A stretch of DNA of 5,793 nt from Pseudomonadota bacterium (GTDB lineage: Bacteria; Desulfobacterota; Syntrophia; Syntrophales; JADFWA01): assembly GCA_030612385.1 (NCBI GenBank), contig JAUWNZ010000088.1:1-5793 (forward strand), written 5' to 3'. The position numbers and the translations under genes are program-made. Below are positions 5,766-5,793 of this stretch, piece by piece. Numbering within the stretch: position 1 is the stretch's first letter; each line of letters begins with the position of its first letter. The notes below the pieces were generated by a model. That model was not told where the DNA came from. It saw only the letters and a list, made by a program, of their open reading frames with translations, and did not search any database.

Positions 5766-5793
5766 GAAATTAGAAATTAGAAATTGGAAACTC
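5766..5793 (+). repeat. Third copy of the 7-bp-period AT-rich repeat, running off the window
   Basis: Four consecutive heptads, GAAATTA, GAAATTA, GAAATTG and GAAACTC, fill the last 28 bases. They have the same orientation as the arm at 3899-3926 and are inverted relative to the arm at 4026-4060. This is probably the left arm of another copy of the composite repeat that continues outside the window. Confidence 0.7.

Overview
The window looks like an accessory stretch of an anaerobic, Gram-negative bacterial genome. The best guess is a Desulfobacterota-like (deltaproteobacterial) or similar organism. The guess rests on moderate GC, an anaerobic CoA-dehydratase-type gene end, a CoA-disulfide-reductase-like flavoprotein, a lipid A (Arn) modification cluster and several short intergenic inverted repeats of the kind I associate with such genomes. 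Taxonomy is an inference; there is no marker gene.

Layout, left to right. (1) The 3' end of a plus-strand gene (2-235) matches the C-terminus of the 4-hydroxybutyryl-CoA dehydratase / 4-hydroxyphenylacetate 3-hydroxylase family. (2) A gene-free stretch (236-496) holds two separate inverted-repeat elements: one of about 137 bp (238-374) and one of 64 bp (409-472). The second also looks like the terminator of the next gene. (3) A complete minus-strand NADH oxidase / CoA-disulfide reductase-like flavoprotein (497-1840) has its own extended -10 promoter. (4) The rest (2008-5793), all on the minus strand, is an Arn-type cluster. In transcription order it contains an arnA fragment, a truncated arnD, a short 3' remnant, a soluble-type GT2 polyprenyl-phosphate glycosyltransferase, a small LAB_N membrane protein and an ArnT-like GT39 membrane glycosyltransferase.

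In a working Arn pathway, ArnA makes the UDP-4-keto-pentose and formylates the amino sugar. ArnC loads the formylated sugar on undecaprenyl phosphate, ArnD removes the formyl group, and ArnT transfers 4-amino-4-deoxy-L-arabinose to lipid A. Here the sugar-making part is broken. The arnA fragment lacks its 5' part, including the YxxxK active site, and about 80 internal residues. The arnD gene stops at about half its family length. The three downstream genes (GT2, LAB_N, GT39) look intact, so they may now act on a different sugar or use sugar made elsewhere in the genome.

A 7-bp-period AT-rich repeat (GAAATTA/GAAATTG units) occurs three times, all within or at the edge of this cluster. One copy supplies the stop codon of the GT2 gene, and another lies just beyond the point where arnA homology is lost. 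The most interesting reading is an operon remodelled by small repeats and deletions while its transferase half is retained.
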